64,000 bases of DNA, taken from assembly GCF_003846135.1 (NCBI RefSeq), contig NZ_RHHM01000003.1, positions 248,001 to 312,000 on the forward strand, given 5' to 3'. The notes beneath the pieces were generated by a model that saw only the letters and a list, made by a program, of their open reading frames with translations, made no database searches and was not told where the DNA came from. Below, piece after piece: positions 20,855 to 29,801 of this stretch. This stretch comes from Erwinia psidii. Lineage in GTDB: Bacteria > Pseudomonadota > Gammaproteobacteria > Enterobacterales > Enterobacteriaceae. A program made the position numbers and the translations under genes. Each line of letters opens with the position of its first letter. Position 1 is the stretch's first letter.

Positions 20855-22036
20855 AAATTATCTCCACAGAAAAGCCTTCCGCTGATGGCAGAAAGAAAAT
20901 AAGGCAGTGAGCTGGTGTTACCCCCACCAGGTATAAATAAAGCCGTGATAATTAATTGGGCTTTAAACACTTTAAAAACACGAAAGAAATTTTATTACTT
21001 TAAGAAAGCTAATCAGATTAATCAAAGCGTCAAATTCAGAAAGTCCGGGCATTAATAGCATAAAACCAACGTCAGTTTTAATATATTGATACTTATTAGC
21101 CTTAAGCTTCGCGATCTTATCGTAAAAAAGCTCCTTCTGTAGATTTGAGTGGCAAGAAACCCGTTCCGGTGATACAAAAAATAAATAAGCGAAGCTGACT
21201 CTTCGCGCACCGGAGTAACCGGGGATGTTAACGAAATTCAAGACATGTTTCCTGAATGCAGGCGTAAATAGTAATTACTAAAAACAAAATCCCATACTAT
21301 CTGCTTACAAAGCCAGTAATAAGTGGATCGATAAAGGGTATACCTGCAAGATTATTTTCTTTTGCACAAACCAGGCGATGATACTAAGGCTCAGCAGATT
21401 ACACCCCAATAATATAGTTTATTCACTTTACCCCGACAGGACCAGGCTGATAACAAATAAGAAGTAAAAATTCACCAAACAATTAATAGCATAGTTCAGC
21501 GAGCAGGTCTTCCATCCAGGGAAATTCATACCTCACTGTTAAGGGAACGTTTAAATAAGAAGTATGATATAAATGAGTTAAATGTAAAAAAATAAGGGTA
21601 TAGAAAATGTTCCCGTGCTGTTCAACCAGGATTTATATATGAAGAACAGTCAAGAATCAGCCACGGCTGTACTTAAGCCGTTGAGGGCAGCAATGGTATT
21701 ATGAGAATAAAAGTCGGCATTCAACGAATAAAACAGACAAAGGAGTACATCTGTGATGGATCTGTATCCACCTCCAGCTATGCTGCAGGATTGTGTAATG
21801 TATCCACAACATTCAACCTTTAACTGGGTGTTGTCACCAGGGGGGAGAGGCGTATCATCGTCACACGTAAGGAATATATCGCTATGGACACAGCCAGGCA
21901 TATGCCGGGCTGTGCCCATAGTGGAAAGGAATGAAAAATGTAAGGACAGGAGCGCCTGTTTAACGGGCACGTCAATTGTCCTTACAGTGTTCAGAGGCAG
22001 GCTGGAAGATATCGTAAAAAGATCCGAAGCAAATAA
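20855..22036. other. Intergenic region, no convincing gene
   Basis: About 1.2 kb between the adhesin and fliZ. It is AT-rich from 20930 to 21660 and contains the adhesin's upstream signals. An 89-codon minus-strand reading (20972-21241) and a 106-codon one (21650-21970) are open, but neither has a clear ribosome site or a firm family motif. A long inverted repeat is listed separately. Confidence 0.4.
21882..21921. repeat. Imperfect 40-bp inverted repeat
   Basis: CTATGG..CACAGCC on the left is mirrored by GGCTGTG..CCATAG on the right, with a partly self-complementary centre. No T-run follows, so it is either a weak bidirectional terminator for the fliZ side or a protein-binding palindrome. 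Confidence 0.45.
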
Positions 22037-22540
22037 CTAATTACGCTGCCAGCCTAAAAACTGGTCATATTTGCGCAGGGCAATACGGTAATTGTTGTTA
22101 CCGGCATCCGGCAGATCATTTTCAAGGCAGGCATGCCAGCTGGTCCCGTTGAGTTTCTCCAGCGGGAAATTACGTGCAGAGAGCATATCGTCAAGGCGAC
22201 GCAGGCGAACAACATATTCGCGGATAGTACTGTGGCTCATCTCGGTCTGCTCAAACAGGTACTGCTTGAACGCCATGATGTCGAAATAATTTGGATGGGT
22301 GTTGCAATAGATATCACTACAAAACCGGCATAACGCGGTCAGTTCAAGCTGAAGCTTTAACCAGACCTGCTCATCGATCAACTGATCCATCCGGGCAATG
22401 GCTTCTTTATTAATAATTTGCCCACGAAAGACCAGCGCCATTCGATCCAGCACTTTGCTGCAATGGGAACAGTTACTCTGGCTGTGTTTATAGTCTTTTA
22501 AATAACGGCTCAACGGCCTAAGTTTAGTTTTGGATCCCAT
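22037..22540 (-). CDS. fliZ: FliZ, flagellar regulator / sigma-S antagonist
   Basis: 167 aa, matching FliZ along its length (PLSRYLKDYKHSQ near the N-terminus; ALCRFCSDIYC; FKQYLFEQTEMSHSTIREYVVRLRRLD; NNYRIALRKYDQF near the end). In enterics FliZ represses sigma-S-dependent promoters and sustains FlhDC activity, favouring motility over the sessile state. The central block resembles the DNA-contacting helix of core-binding integrase-like domains, as known for the family. It is 16 residues shorter than E. coli FliZ, losing the poorly conserved tail. It starts 43 bases after the fliA stop and is co-transcribed with it. Confidence 0.95.
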   Translation of the reverse strand: MGSKTKLRPLSRYLKDYKHSQSNCSHCSKVLDRMALVFRGQIINKEAIARMDQLIDEQVWLKLQLELTALCRFCSDIYCNTHPNYFDIMAFKQYLFEQTEMSHSTIREYVVRLRRLDDMLSARNFPLEKLNGTSWHACLENDLPDAGNNNYRIALRKYDQFLGWQRN

Positions 22541-22583
22541 AATGGAGTCCCCAATTGCTGTTAAGTATGCAAAACTGACTCCT

Positions 22584-23306
22584 TCAGCGCGCGGCCGTTA
22601 AACGGGTACGCAGGCGTTTGATCGCCTGACTGTGCAGCTGACTGACGCGGGATTCCCCGACCTCCAGCACTGCGCCAATCTCTTTCAGGTTCAGCTCCTC
22701 CTGGTAATAAAGTGTCAGCACCATTTTCTCCCGCTCAGGCAAAGCCTCGATCGCTTCAATGACGCGTTCACGCAGATTCCCTTCCATCAGCTGATGCAGC
22801 GGATTGGCCTCTTCATGCCCATCCGTCACCAGCTCCGCACTGTCACCGTGTTCCTCACGAAATTCGTCGTAAGAGAACAGCTGGCTGTTGTTGGTATCCA
22901 GCAGGATCTGCCGGTACTCTTCCAGTGACACGTCGAGTTGTGCCGCCACTTCCTGTTCGGTCGCTGAGCGCCCCAACGCCTGCTCAACCTGATGCATCGC
23001 GGCTGCCACTTCACGTGCGTTACGACGAACGCTTCGTGGCGCCCAGTCCCGGCTGCGCAATTCATCCAACATTGCACCACGGATACGTTGTACGGCGTAG
23101 GTGGTAAAGGCCGTTCCCTGTAACGCATCGTAGCGTTCCACCGCGTTCAACAGACCAATGCCACCTGCCTGTAACAGGTCATCAAGTTCAACACTTGCAG
23201 GTAATCTCACCTGTAAGCGAAGGGCTTCATGGCGCACCAGTGGCACGTATCGCTGCCACAGCGAGTTTTTATCCATCACGCCACCGGCGGTATATAGATC
23301 GTTCAC
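22584..23306 (-). CDS. fliA: FliA, flagellar sigma-28 factor
   Basis: 240 aa, nearly identical in plan to E. coli FliA (239). The start is GTG at 23306, as in E. coli, with an AGGA site. Region 2 is VELDDLLQAGGIGLLNAVERYDALQGTAFTTYA and region 2.4 is RIRGAMLDELRSRDWAPRSVRR; region 3 lies around 95-135; region 4 is LNLKEIGAVLEVGESRVSQLHSQAIKRLR near the C-terminus. It directs RNA polymerase to late flagellar genes such as fliC and fliD here, whose promoters carry matching sites. First gene of the fliAZ operon. Confidence 0.98.
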   Translation of the reverse strand: MNDLYTAGGVMDKNSLWQRYVPLVRHEALRLQVRLPASVELDDLLQAGGIGLLNAVERYDALQGTAFTTYAVQRIRGAMLDELRSRDWAPRSVRRNAREVAAAMHQVEQALGRSATEQEVAAQLDVSLEEYRQILLDTNNSQLFSYDEFREEHGDSAELVTDGHEEANPLHQLMEGNLRERVIEAIEALPEREKMVLTLYYQEELNLKEIGAVLEVGESRVSQLHSQAIKRLRTRLTAAR

Positions 23307-23330
23307 TCTGACTATCCTGCGTTAGTTAAG

Positions 23331-23350
23331 TTATCGGCACAATTATCGGT
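23331..23350 (-). promoter_or_regulatory. Two sigma-28-like -10 elements upstream of fliA
   Basis: On the minus strand GCCGATAA (23331-23338) is an exact -10 match, and ACCGATAA (23343-23350) a 7/8 match 12 bases upstream. The -35 match is poor (about 4/8). fliA is known to be partly self-activated in enterics, so one may be functional. Confidence 0.45.
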
Positions 23351-23445
23351 TTCTGTAGTACAGATTGATTGGCTGAATAACGGTAAAAAAGGCAGGCTAT
23401 TTCAATTTTGCGTCGCAGGCCGTGGATTAAGCCACCCATTAACCT

Positions 23446-24414
23446 TTAACGGAATTTCTGCAATCTTTCACGGGTGGCCTGGGGGACCTGTGCCCACAGC
23501 GCACACACTTTTCCTTCCAGCGCCTGATAGAAAGACGCCAGCGTCTGATCTTCCTGCAACGCACTGCGAAACCGCACCACGCCGCTTATGCCGTCAATCG
23601 TGATCCGACGACTGGCGAACAGGCGCTGCAAATCACTGCGCAAAAAAAGGCCGTTATCGGTATGGTTATCCACCAGCGAACCCAGCTCATTTTCGCGCAT
23701 ATCAATATGGCAGGCTTCCACCCAGGGCCAGCTGTTCTCATCCGTCAGCAGCGTACCGGTGATCACACAGGCGCCGTAGCGTTGACGCACCGAACTGTTA
23801 AACTCCTGCTGGCTGGCTCGTTGCCACAGCCGGGCCTTGACCCGACGTCCAACCCGTGTCCCCTGGATAACACCGGCCGCCGGTGGCAACAACGGCGAAG
23901 TCAGTACCACGATAAACTGTAGCGGACGGGCATATTCAAAACAGGGTTGTGACTGATGGTTGTAAAGCTGCCAGTACTCTTCCTCATCCTCGGTACGTAG
24001 CAGCATCAGCGTATAGCCGCGCTGTTGCAGCAGGCTTTGCGCCATGATTGAGGCCGGATCAAGCATCGCCAGTACCTTACTTTCCCCCATTACTTTCCAC
24101 GTATTCCAGGGGGCAGGCTCTACCGGACGGCGGAAGTAGAGAAAGCTCTCCTGATGCTGCAAATAATGTTCAAAGCGCGCGAGATAATTTTTTCTTTCGT
24201 TATCATTGGCAATAAACAGCAGGTCCTCCAGCGGGATCTGACTGTCTTTACTGGCAAAAACGGCACGGATTGTCCGGTTTTTACTCAGGGTTGACGGACT
24301 GAGTAAGCCACGACTGGTTAATGATTTATCGTCGGGATAGCGCTGGCTGTAGCGTTCGCTGATTTCGTCAAACGACAGCAGTGCCCCCGGTAACAGGTCA
24401 TAATTGAAACGCAT
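23446..24414 (-). CDS. HNH endonuclease-domain protein
   Basis: 322 aa from the ATG at 24414 (TGGAG 8 bases upstream); a longer in-frame start at 24480 has no ribosome site. The C-terminal third has the features of the HNH_2 family: a V-R-x-x-Y-x-x-x-C-x-x-T-G entry (VRQRYGACVITG), the metal-binding VEACHID, and the NGLFLRSDLQRLF helix with the Asn and Asp/Arg positions expected. The N-terminal two thirds (1-200) are of unknown fold and may recognise DNA. No methylase or restriction partner is adjacent, so it is not a classic R-M system. The gene sits alone between fliA and the sugar operon. Possible roles are solitary defence nuclease or genome-island passenger (inference). Confidence 0.8.
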   Translation of the reverse strand: MRFNYDLLPGALLSFDEISERYSQRYPDDKSLTSRGLLSPSTLSKNRTIRAVFASKDSQIPLEDLLFIANDNERKNYLARFEHYLQHQESFLYFRRPVEPAPWNTWKVMGESKVLAMLDPASIMAQSLLQQRGYTLMLLRTEDEEEYWQLYNHQSQPCFEYARPLQFIVVLTSPLLPPAAGVIQGTRVGRRVKARLWQRASQQEFNSSVRQRYGACVITGTLLTDENSWPWVEACHIDMRENELGSLVDNHTDNGLFLRSDLQRLFASRRITIDGISGVVRFRSALQEDQTLASFYQALEGKVCALWAQVPQATRERLQKFR

Positions 24415-24686
24415 CGGACACTCCAGAAAAGTAAAGGGTTCCACACCATGCACGGCATGGTCGTCAACTGCGCACGGCACGGTGGTGACATGAAGAGGTT
24501 ATCGGCAGGATGTAAGGTTTCTGTAAAGATTTACCGTTAACCCGCGAAGAATTTGTTTTTCCGCCAAAAGGGAAGATCAACAGGCTTCCTGCCAATGATA
24601 AACAGTATAAAAATACGTTTATTCTCTGAATTGAAAGATAAGCCTTGCGCTAGCATTGCTTCAGGCATTCCCTTTCGGAACATTCC

Positions 24687-25493
24687 ATGAATACATTTAT
24701 TATTTGTCATCAGAATTTACCCTGTTACCAGGTTCCACCTGATGCCAATATCGTCTGGCTTGGCAACTCCATGCCAGAAAATCCCCAGGGCCTGAATATT
24801 ATTCCCGGCTATGAATTCATTGATAATGCGCAAGCATTGCATCAGCAGCTTTCAGGCGCGATTGGCCCGATGGTGATCCGCAATATTGTACAGAAGATGA
24901 ATCTGACCGATGGCAATATTACCATCTGGCAATACAGGAAATTTGTTACCCGTGAAAAATATGGCACACCGTCGGTTAACTATGGCGGAACCCATGATGT
25001 TGGCACAGAAGAAGTCTCGCAACACCCCATTATCCCCCAGCTGGCGGAAGGCCGGGAGTATATCGCCTCGACCCCAATGCAGTTGGGCAATCTGTATCAG
25101 CAATACGCCAATTTTCATCATGTCAGTGATTTACTCAAATATACCGCGCTGGCAGTGGATCTGGGGGTCATCAGTGAACAGGACAGCTTCCTGTTTCTTA
25201 ACTGCGCCCATCTGATTATCGGCGGTATTGAACTGGGCACCTATCCCGTGAGCTGGTGGCAATCGGCGTTTGGCCGCCTTCAGTCCGTCTCGTTGATGTT
25301 TATCGAAAAATTTACGCCCTTCAACCAGACTGACCCTTATCAAAAACGGGCCGTCGCTTTCTGTCAGGAAAGGTTAGGTAGCTATCTGTTATTAAAGGAA
25401 CTGAGTGCCACACACAACAATAACCTTCCTGTGGGTCTGTTTGGTGTGGTGCACACGGTAACAGAAAACGGCGCTTATACACGTGGTACATAA
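24687..25493 (+). CDS. Unknown protein heading the CDP-sugar operon (possible glycosyltransferase)
   Basis: 268 aa, soluble, with no signal peptide. I do not recognise it firmly. The N-terminal third reads like a nucleotide-sugar-binding half of a Rossmann-type enzyme (FIICHQNLPCY, IVWLGNSMP), and WQYRKFVTREKYG recalls the W-x-x-Y-R-K motif of DUF4422-type glycosyltransferases. The central part is helical (NLYQQYANFHHVSDLLKYT). It lies 23 bases before rfbF and is co-oriented with it. A sugar transfer or sugar-modifying role is inferred from context only. Confidence 0.75.
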   Translation: MNTFIICHQNLPCYQVPPDANIVWLGNSMPENPQGLNIIPGYEFIDNAQALHQQLSGAIGPMVIRNIVQKMNLTDGNITIWQYRKFVTREKYGTPSVNYGGTHDVGTEEVSQHPIIPQLAEGREYIASTPMQLGNLYQQYANFHHVSDLLKYTALAVDLGVISEQDSFLFLNCAHLIIGGIELGTYPVSWWQSAFGRLQSVSLMFIEKFTPFNQTDPYQKRAVAFCQERLGSYLLLKELSATHNNNLPVGLFGVVHTVTENGAYTRGT

Positions 25494-25516
25494 GCCCTCT
25501 TTAGAAGGATAAAACG

Positions 25517-26287
25517 ATGAAAGTGGTTATTTTAGCGGGTGGCCTTGGTTCCCGGCTTTCAGAAGAGACGGTTATTCGCCCTAAACCCCTGGTTGAAATT
25601 GGTGATAAGCCGATCATCTGGCACATCATGAGCATTTATGCGCATCATGGTTTTAAAGATTTTATCGTCTGTGTTGGTTATAAGGGCTACTTACTGAAAG
25701 AGTATTTTGCCAATATCGTTCTGCATCACAACGATATTACCGTCGATTTATTAAATAATAAGGTTGAATACCACCACGGGTCTGCCCCGGACTGGAAAGT
25801 GACGCTGGTTGATACGGGGAACAGTTCGATGACCGGTGGCCGCCTGAAACGAATTAAAGAATATCTCGATCCCGATGCGCCTTTTATGATGACCTACGGT
25901 GATGGCCTCGGTGATATTAATATTCAGGAAGAACTTGATTTCCATCGTTCTCATGGTCTCCAGGCCACCATGTGCACCGTCGTGCCTCCGGCACGTTTTG
26001 GGACCATTCATTCTGATGGTTATCGCATTACCGACTTTTCTGAAAAACCGGTCGATCATTCAGCCAGAATCAACGGCGGCTTCTTTATTCTGGAGCCTGC
26101 CGTATTGGATTTAATCGAAAATGACAGTACCGTTTGGGAAACCGGTCCGCTGGAACATCTGGCCAGAAGCGGCCAGCTGGCCGGATTTATGCACGATGGT
26201 TTCTGGCAGCCAATGGATACGTTGCGGGAAAAAATCCTGCTGGAAGATCTGTGGCAGAGCGGTGAGGCACCATGGAAAATATGGTAA
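25517..26287 (+). CDS. rfbF: Glucose-1-phosphate cytidylyltransferase
   Basis: 256 aa. It makes CDP-glucose from CTP and glucose-1-phosphate, the entry step of CDP-sugar pathways. The nucleotidyltransferase signature GGLGSRLSEET lies at residues 8-18, with RPKPLVEIGDKPIIWHIM right after it; the MTYGDGLGDINI block near 130 carries the metal-binding Asp. Length fits RfbF/DdhA (257). A strong AAGGAT ribosome site precedes the ATG. It overlaps rfbG by 16 bases. Confidence 0.96.
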   Translation: MKVVILAGGLGSRLSEETVIRPKPLVEIGDKPIIWHIMSIYAHHGFKDFIVCVGYKGYLLKEYFANIVLHHNDITVDLLNNKVEYHHGSAPDWKVTLVDTGNSSMTGGRLKRIKEYLDPDAPFMMTYGDGLGDINIQEELDFHRSHGLQATMCTVVPPARFGTIHSDGYRITDFSEKPVDHSARINGGFFILEPAVLDLIENDSTVWETGPLEHLARSGQLAGFMHDGFWQPMDTLREKILLEDLWQSGEAPWKIW

Positions 26288-27369
26288 CGCCAACCTTCTG
26301 GTGTGGAAAAAAAGTGTTGGTTACCGGCCACACCGGGTTTAAAGGATCGTGGCTTACTCTCTGGCTGCTGAAAATGGGTGCAGAGCTGGAGGCGGTTTCT
26401 TTACCTAATAATCAACCTGAATCACATTACAATGTCGTTCACCGCCAAAGCAGGATCATCGAACATCTGCTGGACATCCGTGATGGGCAGGCGCTGGAAG
26501 AGATGATTGCCCAATCCGACGCGGAGATTGTTTTCCATCTTGCGGCACAGGCGCTGGTGAACGCCTCTTATGTCGATCCGCTGAATACCTTCACCAGTAA
26601 CGTGAATGGCACACTGAATCTGCTTAATGCTGTCCGTTCTTCAAAAACCATCAAAACGGTTATCGTCATCACCACCGACAAGGTGTATGCAAATAATGAT
26701 GCACCGGACAACGCCTTTAATGAGAATGATGCGTTGGGTGGCAACGACCCTTACAGCGCCTCGAAAGCGATGACCGAACTGCTCTGTACCTCTTACCGGG
26801 AGAGTTACTTCCGTAAACAGGGGATTGTGCTGGCAACGGCGCGGGCTGGCAATGTGATCGGCGGCGGTGACTGGTCTGAAGACCGTCTGGTGCCGGACTA
26901 TTTCCGCGCGGTAAATCAACAGCAGCCTTTTACCGTTCGCTACCCGGATGCGGTGCGTCCCTGGCAGCATGTTCTGGAATCGCTCCGCGGTTATCTGCTT
27001 TATGCACAGTATCTGTCAGAGCACCGCGATACCTGCCTTACCGCGCTCAATTTTGGCCCGGACAGCCGCAACACCATCACCGTCAGCGCGCTGCTGCAAC
27101 GACTGTCGACCCTCACTGAAAATGAACATGTGCCCTCATCTTCGGCCGTTATACCGCAAAACAGGGAAGCCCTTCATCTGTCCCTGAACTCGGCAAAAGC
27201 CCGTCACGCGCTGAAATGGTCACCGGCGCTGGATATCAACGACACACTGCAATTTACCAGCACGTGGTATCAGGCAAGTCGCCGTGCTGCCGATATGACC
27301 GCGTTCAGCCTGCAACAAATTGCCGATTATGAACGTCGGGTGATGGAACAACGCGAGATAAAATCATGA
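26272..27369 (+). CDS. rfbG: CDP-glucose 4,6-dehydratase
   Basis: 365 aa. NAD-dependent extended SDR enzyme converting CDP-glucose to CDP-4-keto-6-deoxyglucose. The Rossmann motif TGHTGFKGSWL lies at ~19-29. The catalytic S-T-x-Y-x-x-x-K pieces are present as TTDKVY near 125-135 and DPYSASKAMTELL near 155-168. Length matches RfbG/DdhB (about 359). It overlaps rfbF by 16 bases and the next gene by 4, indicating coupled translation. Confidence 0.96.
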   Translation: MENMVTPTFWCGKKVLVTGHTGFKGSWLTLWLLKMGAELEAVSLPNNQPESHYNVVHRQSRIIEHLLDIRDGQALEEMIAQSDAEIVFHLAAQALVNASYVDPLNTFTSNVNGTLNLLNAVRSSKTIKTVIVITTDKVYANNDAPDNAFNENDALGGNDPYSASKAMTELLCTSYRESYFRKQGIVLATARAGNVIGGGDWSEDRLVPDYFRAVNQQQPFTVRYPDAVRPWQHVLESLRGYLLYAQYLSEHRDTCLTALNFGPDSRNTITVSALLQRLSTLTENEHVPSSSAVIPQNREALHLSLNSAKARHALKWSPALDINDTLQFTSTWYQASRRAADMTAFSLQQIADYERRVMEQREIKS

Positions 27370-27908
27370 AGATCACTGAAACGCCGATTGCCGGCGCATG
27401 GCATATTGAAGCCACCCCCTTTATTGACAGTCGTGGCGCTTTTACCCGCACGTTTTGCCAGAAAACATTTTCCGCTTTTGGTCTGGAGACCACCTTCGTT
27501 CAGTGCAATCTGTCCAGCAATAAAAGCAAAGCGACACTGCGCGGTTTGCATATGCAAACCGGCGAGCACAGCGAAGTTAAGCTGGTCCGGGCGGTTGCAG
27601 GTCGGATTTACGATGTCGCGGTGGATTTGCGTCCCACTTCCCCGACTTATCTTCAGTGGTATGGCGTCGAGCTGTGCGCTGATAAACAAAACGCCTTTTA
27701 TATTCCGCGCGGCTGCGCACACGGGTTTATTACCCTGGAAGACAACAGCGATCTCTTCTATCAGGTGTCTGACGAGTATGCGCCCGGTCACGAGCAGGGT
27801 TATCGCTGGGATGATGCCGCATTTGGCATTCAGTGGCCTCTCCACCCGGCAATCATCAGCGATAAAGACTGTGCTTATCCTGATTATGCCGTTCGTCTGG
27901 AACGCTGA
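27366..27908 (+). CDS. NDP-4-keto-6-deoxyhexose 3,5-epimerase-like (RmlC family)
   Basis: 180 aa, cupin fold of the RmlC/RfbC family. The RGLHMQ block (catalytic His near 62) and the GRIYDVAVDLR strand are intact, as is FYIPRGCAHGFITLED with its second conserved His. The downstream YAPGHEQGYRWDD carries the family tyrosine region. RmlC normally acts on dTDP-sugars. Here it follows rfbFG with a 4-base overlap, so the natural substrate is more likely CDP-4-keto-6-deoxyglucose, epimerised at C3, C5 or both (inference). Confidence 0.9.
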   Translation: MKITETPIAGAWHIEATPFIDSRGAFTRTFCQKTFSAFGLETTFVQCNLSSNKSKATLRGLHMQTGEHSEVKLVRAVAGRIYDVAVDLRPTSPTYLQWYGVELCADKQNAFYIPRGCAHGFITLEDNSDLFYQVSDEYAPGHEQGYRWDDAAFGIQWPLHPAIISDKDCAYPDYAVRLER

Positions 27909-28765
27909 TGATGCGACATATTCTTCTCACCGGTGCGAGTGGTTTTGTGGGACAGGCGCTGCTGCAACAGCTGGCTAATAGTGACCTCTCCGTGACCGTG
28001 ATCTGCCGGGAGCAAAGCCGCGATAAACTGCCCGCACAGAAGAATCTGCGACAGATAGTTGTCACCGACTCGATCTTTGACAAAGATGTGGCCTGGTGGC
28101 GCGAGCAGCTGAAAGGGATTGATACCGTCATTCACAGCGCCTGGTATGTCAATCCACAGGATTATCTCACTTCTGTGGAAAATATCGCTTGCCTGAACGG
28201 CACGCTGGCGCTGGCCCAGGCCTGCATCGGGAGTGGCGTCAGTTATTTTGCCGGGATCGGCACCTGTTTTGAATACGACAACCGTACGGACGAACTCAGC
28301 GTGGAGGCGCCGCTCAATCCTCAGTCGCTTTACGCCGCCAGTAAAGTGGCCACCTTTACGATGCTGAACGCGCTCTTTAAAAATACCTCGGTACAGTTCG
28401 GCTGGTATCGCCTGTTTTATCTGTTTGGTGCCAATGAAAAAGCGGGTCGTCTGGTGCCTTATCTGACCGACATGTTCAGCAACAATAAAACCGCGATCCT
28501 GAAACAGGCCAATCTGGTCAGAGATTATCTGGATGTGGATTGTGCGGCCGGAAAAATTATTAACAGCGTCCTTGCTAAAAACGCGGGGAAATTCAACGTC
28601 TGTTCTGGCGAAGGAACCCGGATTGGGGATCTCGCCCTGCGTATTGCTGCCCGTCATAACGCCACGCATCTCCTGCAACTGGGGGAAGTCTCTCCGTCTG
28701 AAACCACACCCCTGAAAATAATTGGCGTGTGCAATTTAAGAGATAAACATCATGAGATCCGCTAA
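27908..28765 (+). CDS. NAD(P)-dependent SDR sugar epimerase/reductase
   Basis: 285 aa, extended SDR family. The cofactor motif GASGFVGQ lies at ~9-16 and the catalytic YAASK near 140; upstream there is the expected Ser/Thr (GIGTCFEY). It probably reduces the 4-keto group of the CDP-sugar after epimerisation and methylation. The ATG overlaps the epimerase stop codon by one base, and it overlaps the methyltransferase by 14. A second ATG three bases later is equally possible. Confidence 0.88.
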   Translation: MMRHILLTGASGFVGQALLQQLANSDLSVTVICREQSRDKLPAQKNLRQIVVTDSIFDKDVAWWREQLKGIDTVIHSAWYVNPQDYLTSVENIACLNGTLALAQACIGSGVSYFAGIGTCFEYDNRTDELSVEAPLNPQSLYAASKVATFTMLNALFKNTSVQFGWYRLFYLFGANEKAGRLVPYLTDMFSNNKTAILKQANLVRDYLDVDCAAGKIINSVLAKNAGKFNVCSGEGTRIGDLALRIAARHNATHLLQLGEVSPSETTPLKIIGVCNLRDKHHEIR

Positions 28766-29801
28766 CTCGCTTTTTTATCGTGAAAACTATCCCCTGTTTC
28801 AGAACAGGATGTATTCCTCCCGTGAAGAGGGGATTAACTGTCTGAAAGGAGATATCGATCTGACCATCGACGGAAAGACCGGCATTATTTTCAACCGTCT
28901 GTTTGATGAGTCAGGAATGCAATACGATAAGGATTATCACAATGAACAGGGATTAAGCCACGCTTTCTCGCAACATTTACAGGAGGTGGCAGAACGGATT
29001 ATGCGTGTGATGGGCAAGCAAAATATCGTTGAAATAGGCTGCGGCAAGGGTCTGTTTCTGGATATGCTCAGTGAAAAAGGGGTTGATATAACCGGCTTCG
29101 ATCCCACTTACAGCGGCAATAATCCAAGGATCATCCCGGAATATTTTACTCAGGACACCCCGATTTCCTGTGATGGCATTATATTACGTCATGTGCTTGA
29201 ACATATTAAAAACCCGGCTGACTTTCTGCATTTCCTGAAACAGGCCGCGCCGAAACACTGCAAAATTTATATAGAAGTTCCTGCCTTTGAATGGATCAGC
29301 AACAATAATGCCTGGTACGATATTTTCTATGAGCACGTCAATTATTTTCGTCTGAATGACTTCAGACGCTTATTCAGTGACATCATTGAAGGCGGCTATG
29401 TTTTTAACGACCAGTATATTTATGTTATCGCTAACCTGTCGGACCTGCGGGAAGTACCTGAAGTTAACGACACTGACGCTGATTTTTCCTTCCCGATTGA
29501 ACAGCTGATTGCAGAGAAAGTCGATCGCAGCAAGAAAATTATTCTCTGGGGCGGCGCATCCAAAGGGGTTATCTTTGCGATGAATCTGGCATGGATGGGT
29601 ATCAGTGTTGATCACGTTATTGATATTAACCCAAAGAAACAACACCGTTTTTTACCGGCGACGGGCATCAAAGTTGAATCACCTGACGAGGTGCTGCCAC
29701 AGTTGGCCGATGGTGAAAACATCTATGTAATGAACTCAGGTTATCTGGCGGAGATTAAACAGATGACGGGACAACGCTTTAATTATATCACCCTCGACTG
29801 A
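28752..29801 (+). CDS. SAM-dependent sugar C-methyltransferase-like protein
   Basis: 349 aa with the plan of NDP-hexose C-methyltransferases. The SAM-binding domain (~75-210) has VEIGCGKGLFLDML and ILRHVLEHIKNP. The C-terminal domain (~250-349) has the Rossmann-like KIILWGGASKGVIF of the C-methyltransferase C-terminal family. The usual N-terminal zinc-binding cysteine cluster is absent, so the N-terminus (1-60) is divergent. Last gene of the operon; start ATG overlaps the SDR gene by 14 bases. Likely role: a branched methyl group on the CDP-linked sugar. O- or N-methylation of a sugar cannot be excluded. Confidence 0.88.
   Translation: MRSANSLFYRENYPLFQNRMYSSREEGINCLKGDIDLTIDGKTGIIFNRLFDESGMQYDKDYHNEQGLSHAFSQHLQEVAERIMRVMGKQNIVEIGCGKGLFLDMLSEKGVDITGFDPTYSGNNPRIIPEYFTQDTPISCDGIILRHVLEHIKNPADFLHFLKQAAPKHCKIYIEVPAFEWISNNNAWYDIFYEHVNYFRLNDFRRLFSDIIEGGYVFNDQYIYVIANLSDLREVPEVNDTDADFSFPIEQLIAEKVDRSKKIILWGGASKGVIFAMNLAWMGISVDHVIDINPKKQHRFLPATGIKVESPDEVLPQLADGENIYVMNSGYLAEIKQMTGQRFNYITLD

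Noticed and set aside
21650-21970. 106-codon minus-strand frame near fliZ
   Set aside because: Contains the long inverted repeat, is Cys/Ser-rich without motifs, and has no ribosome site.
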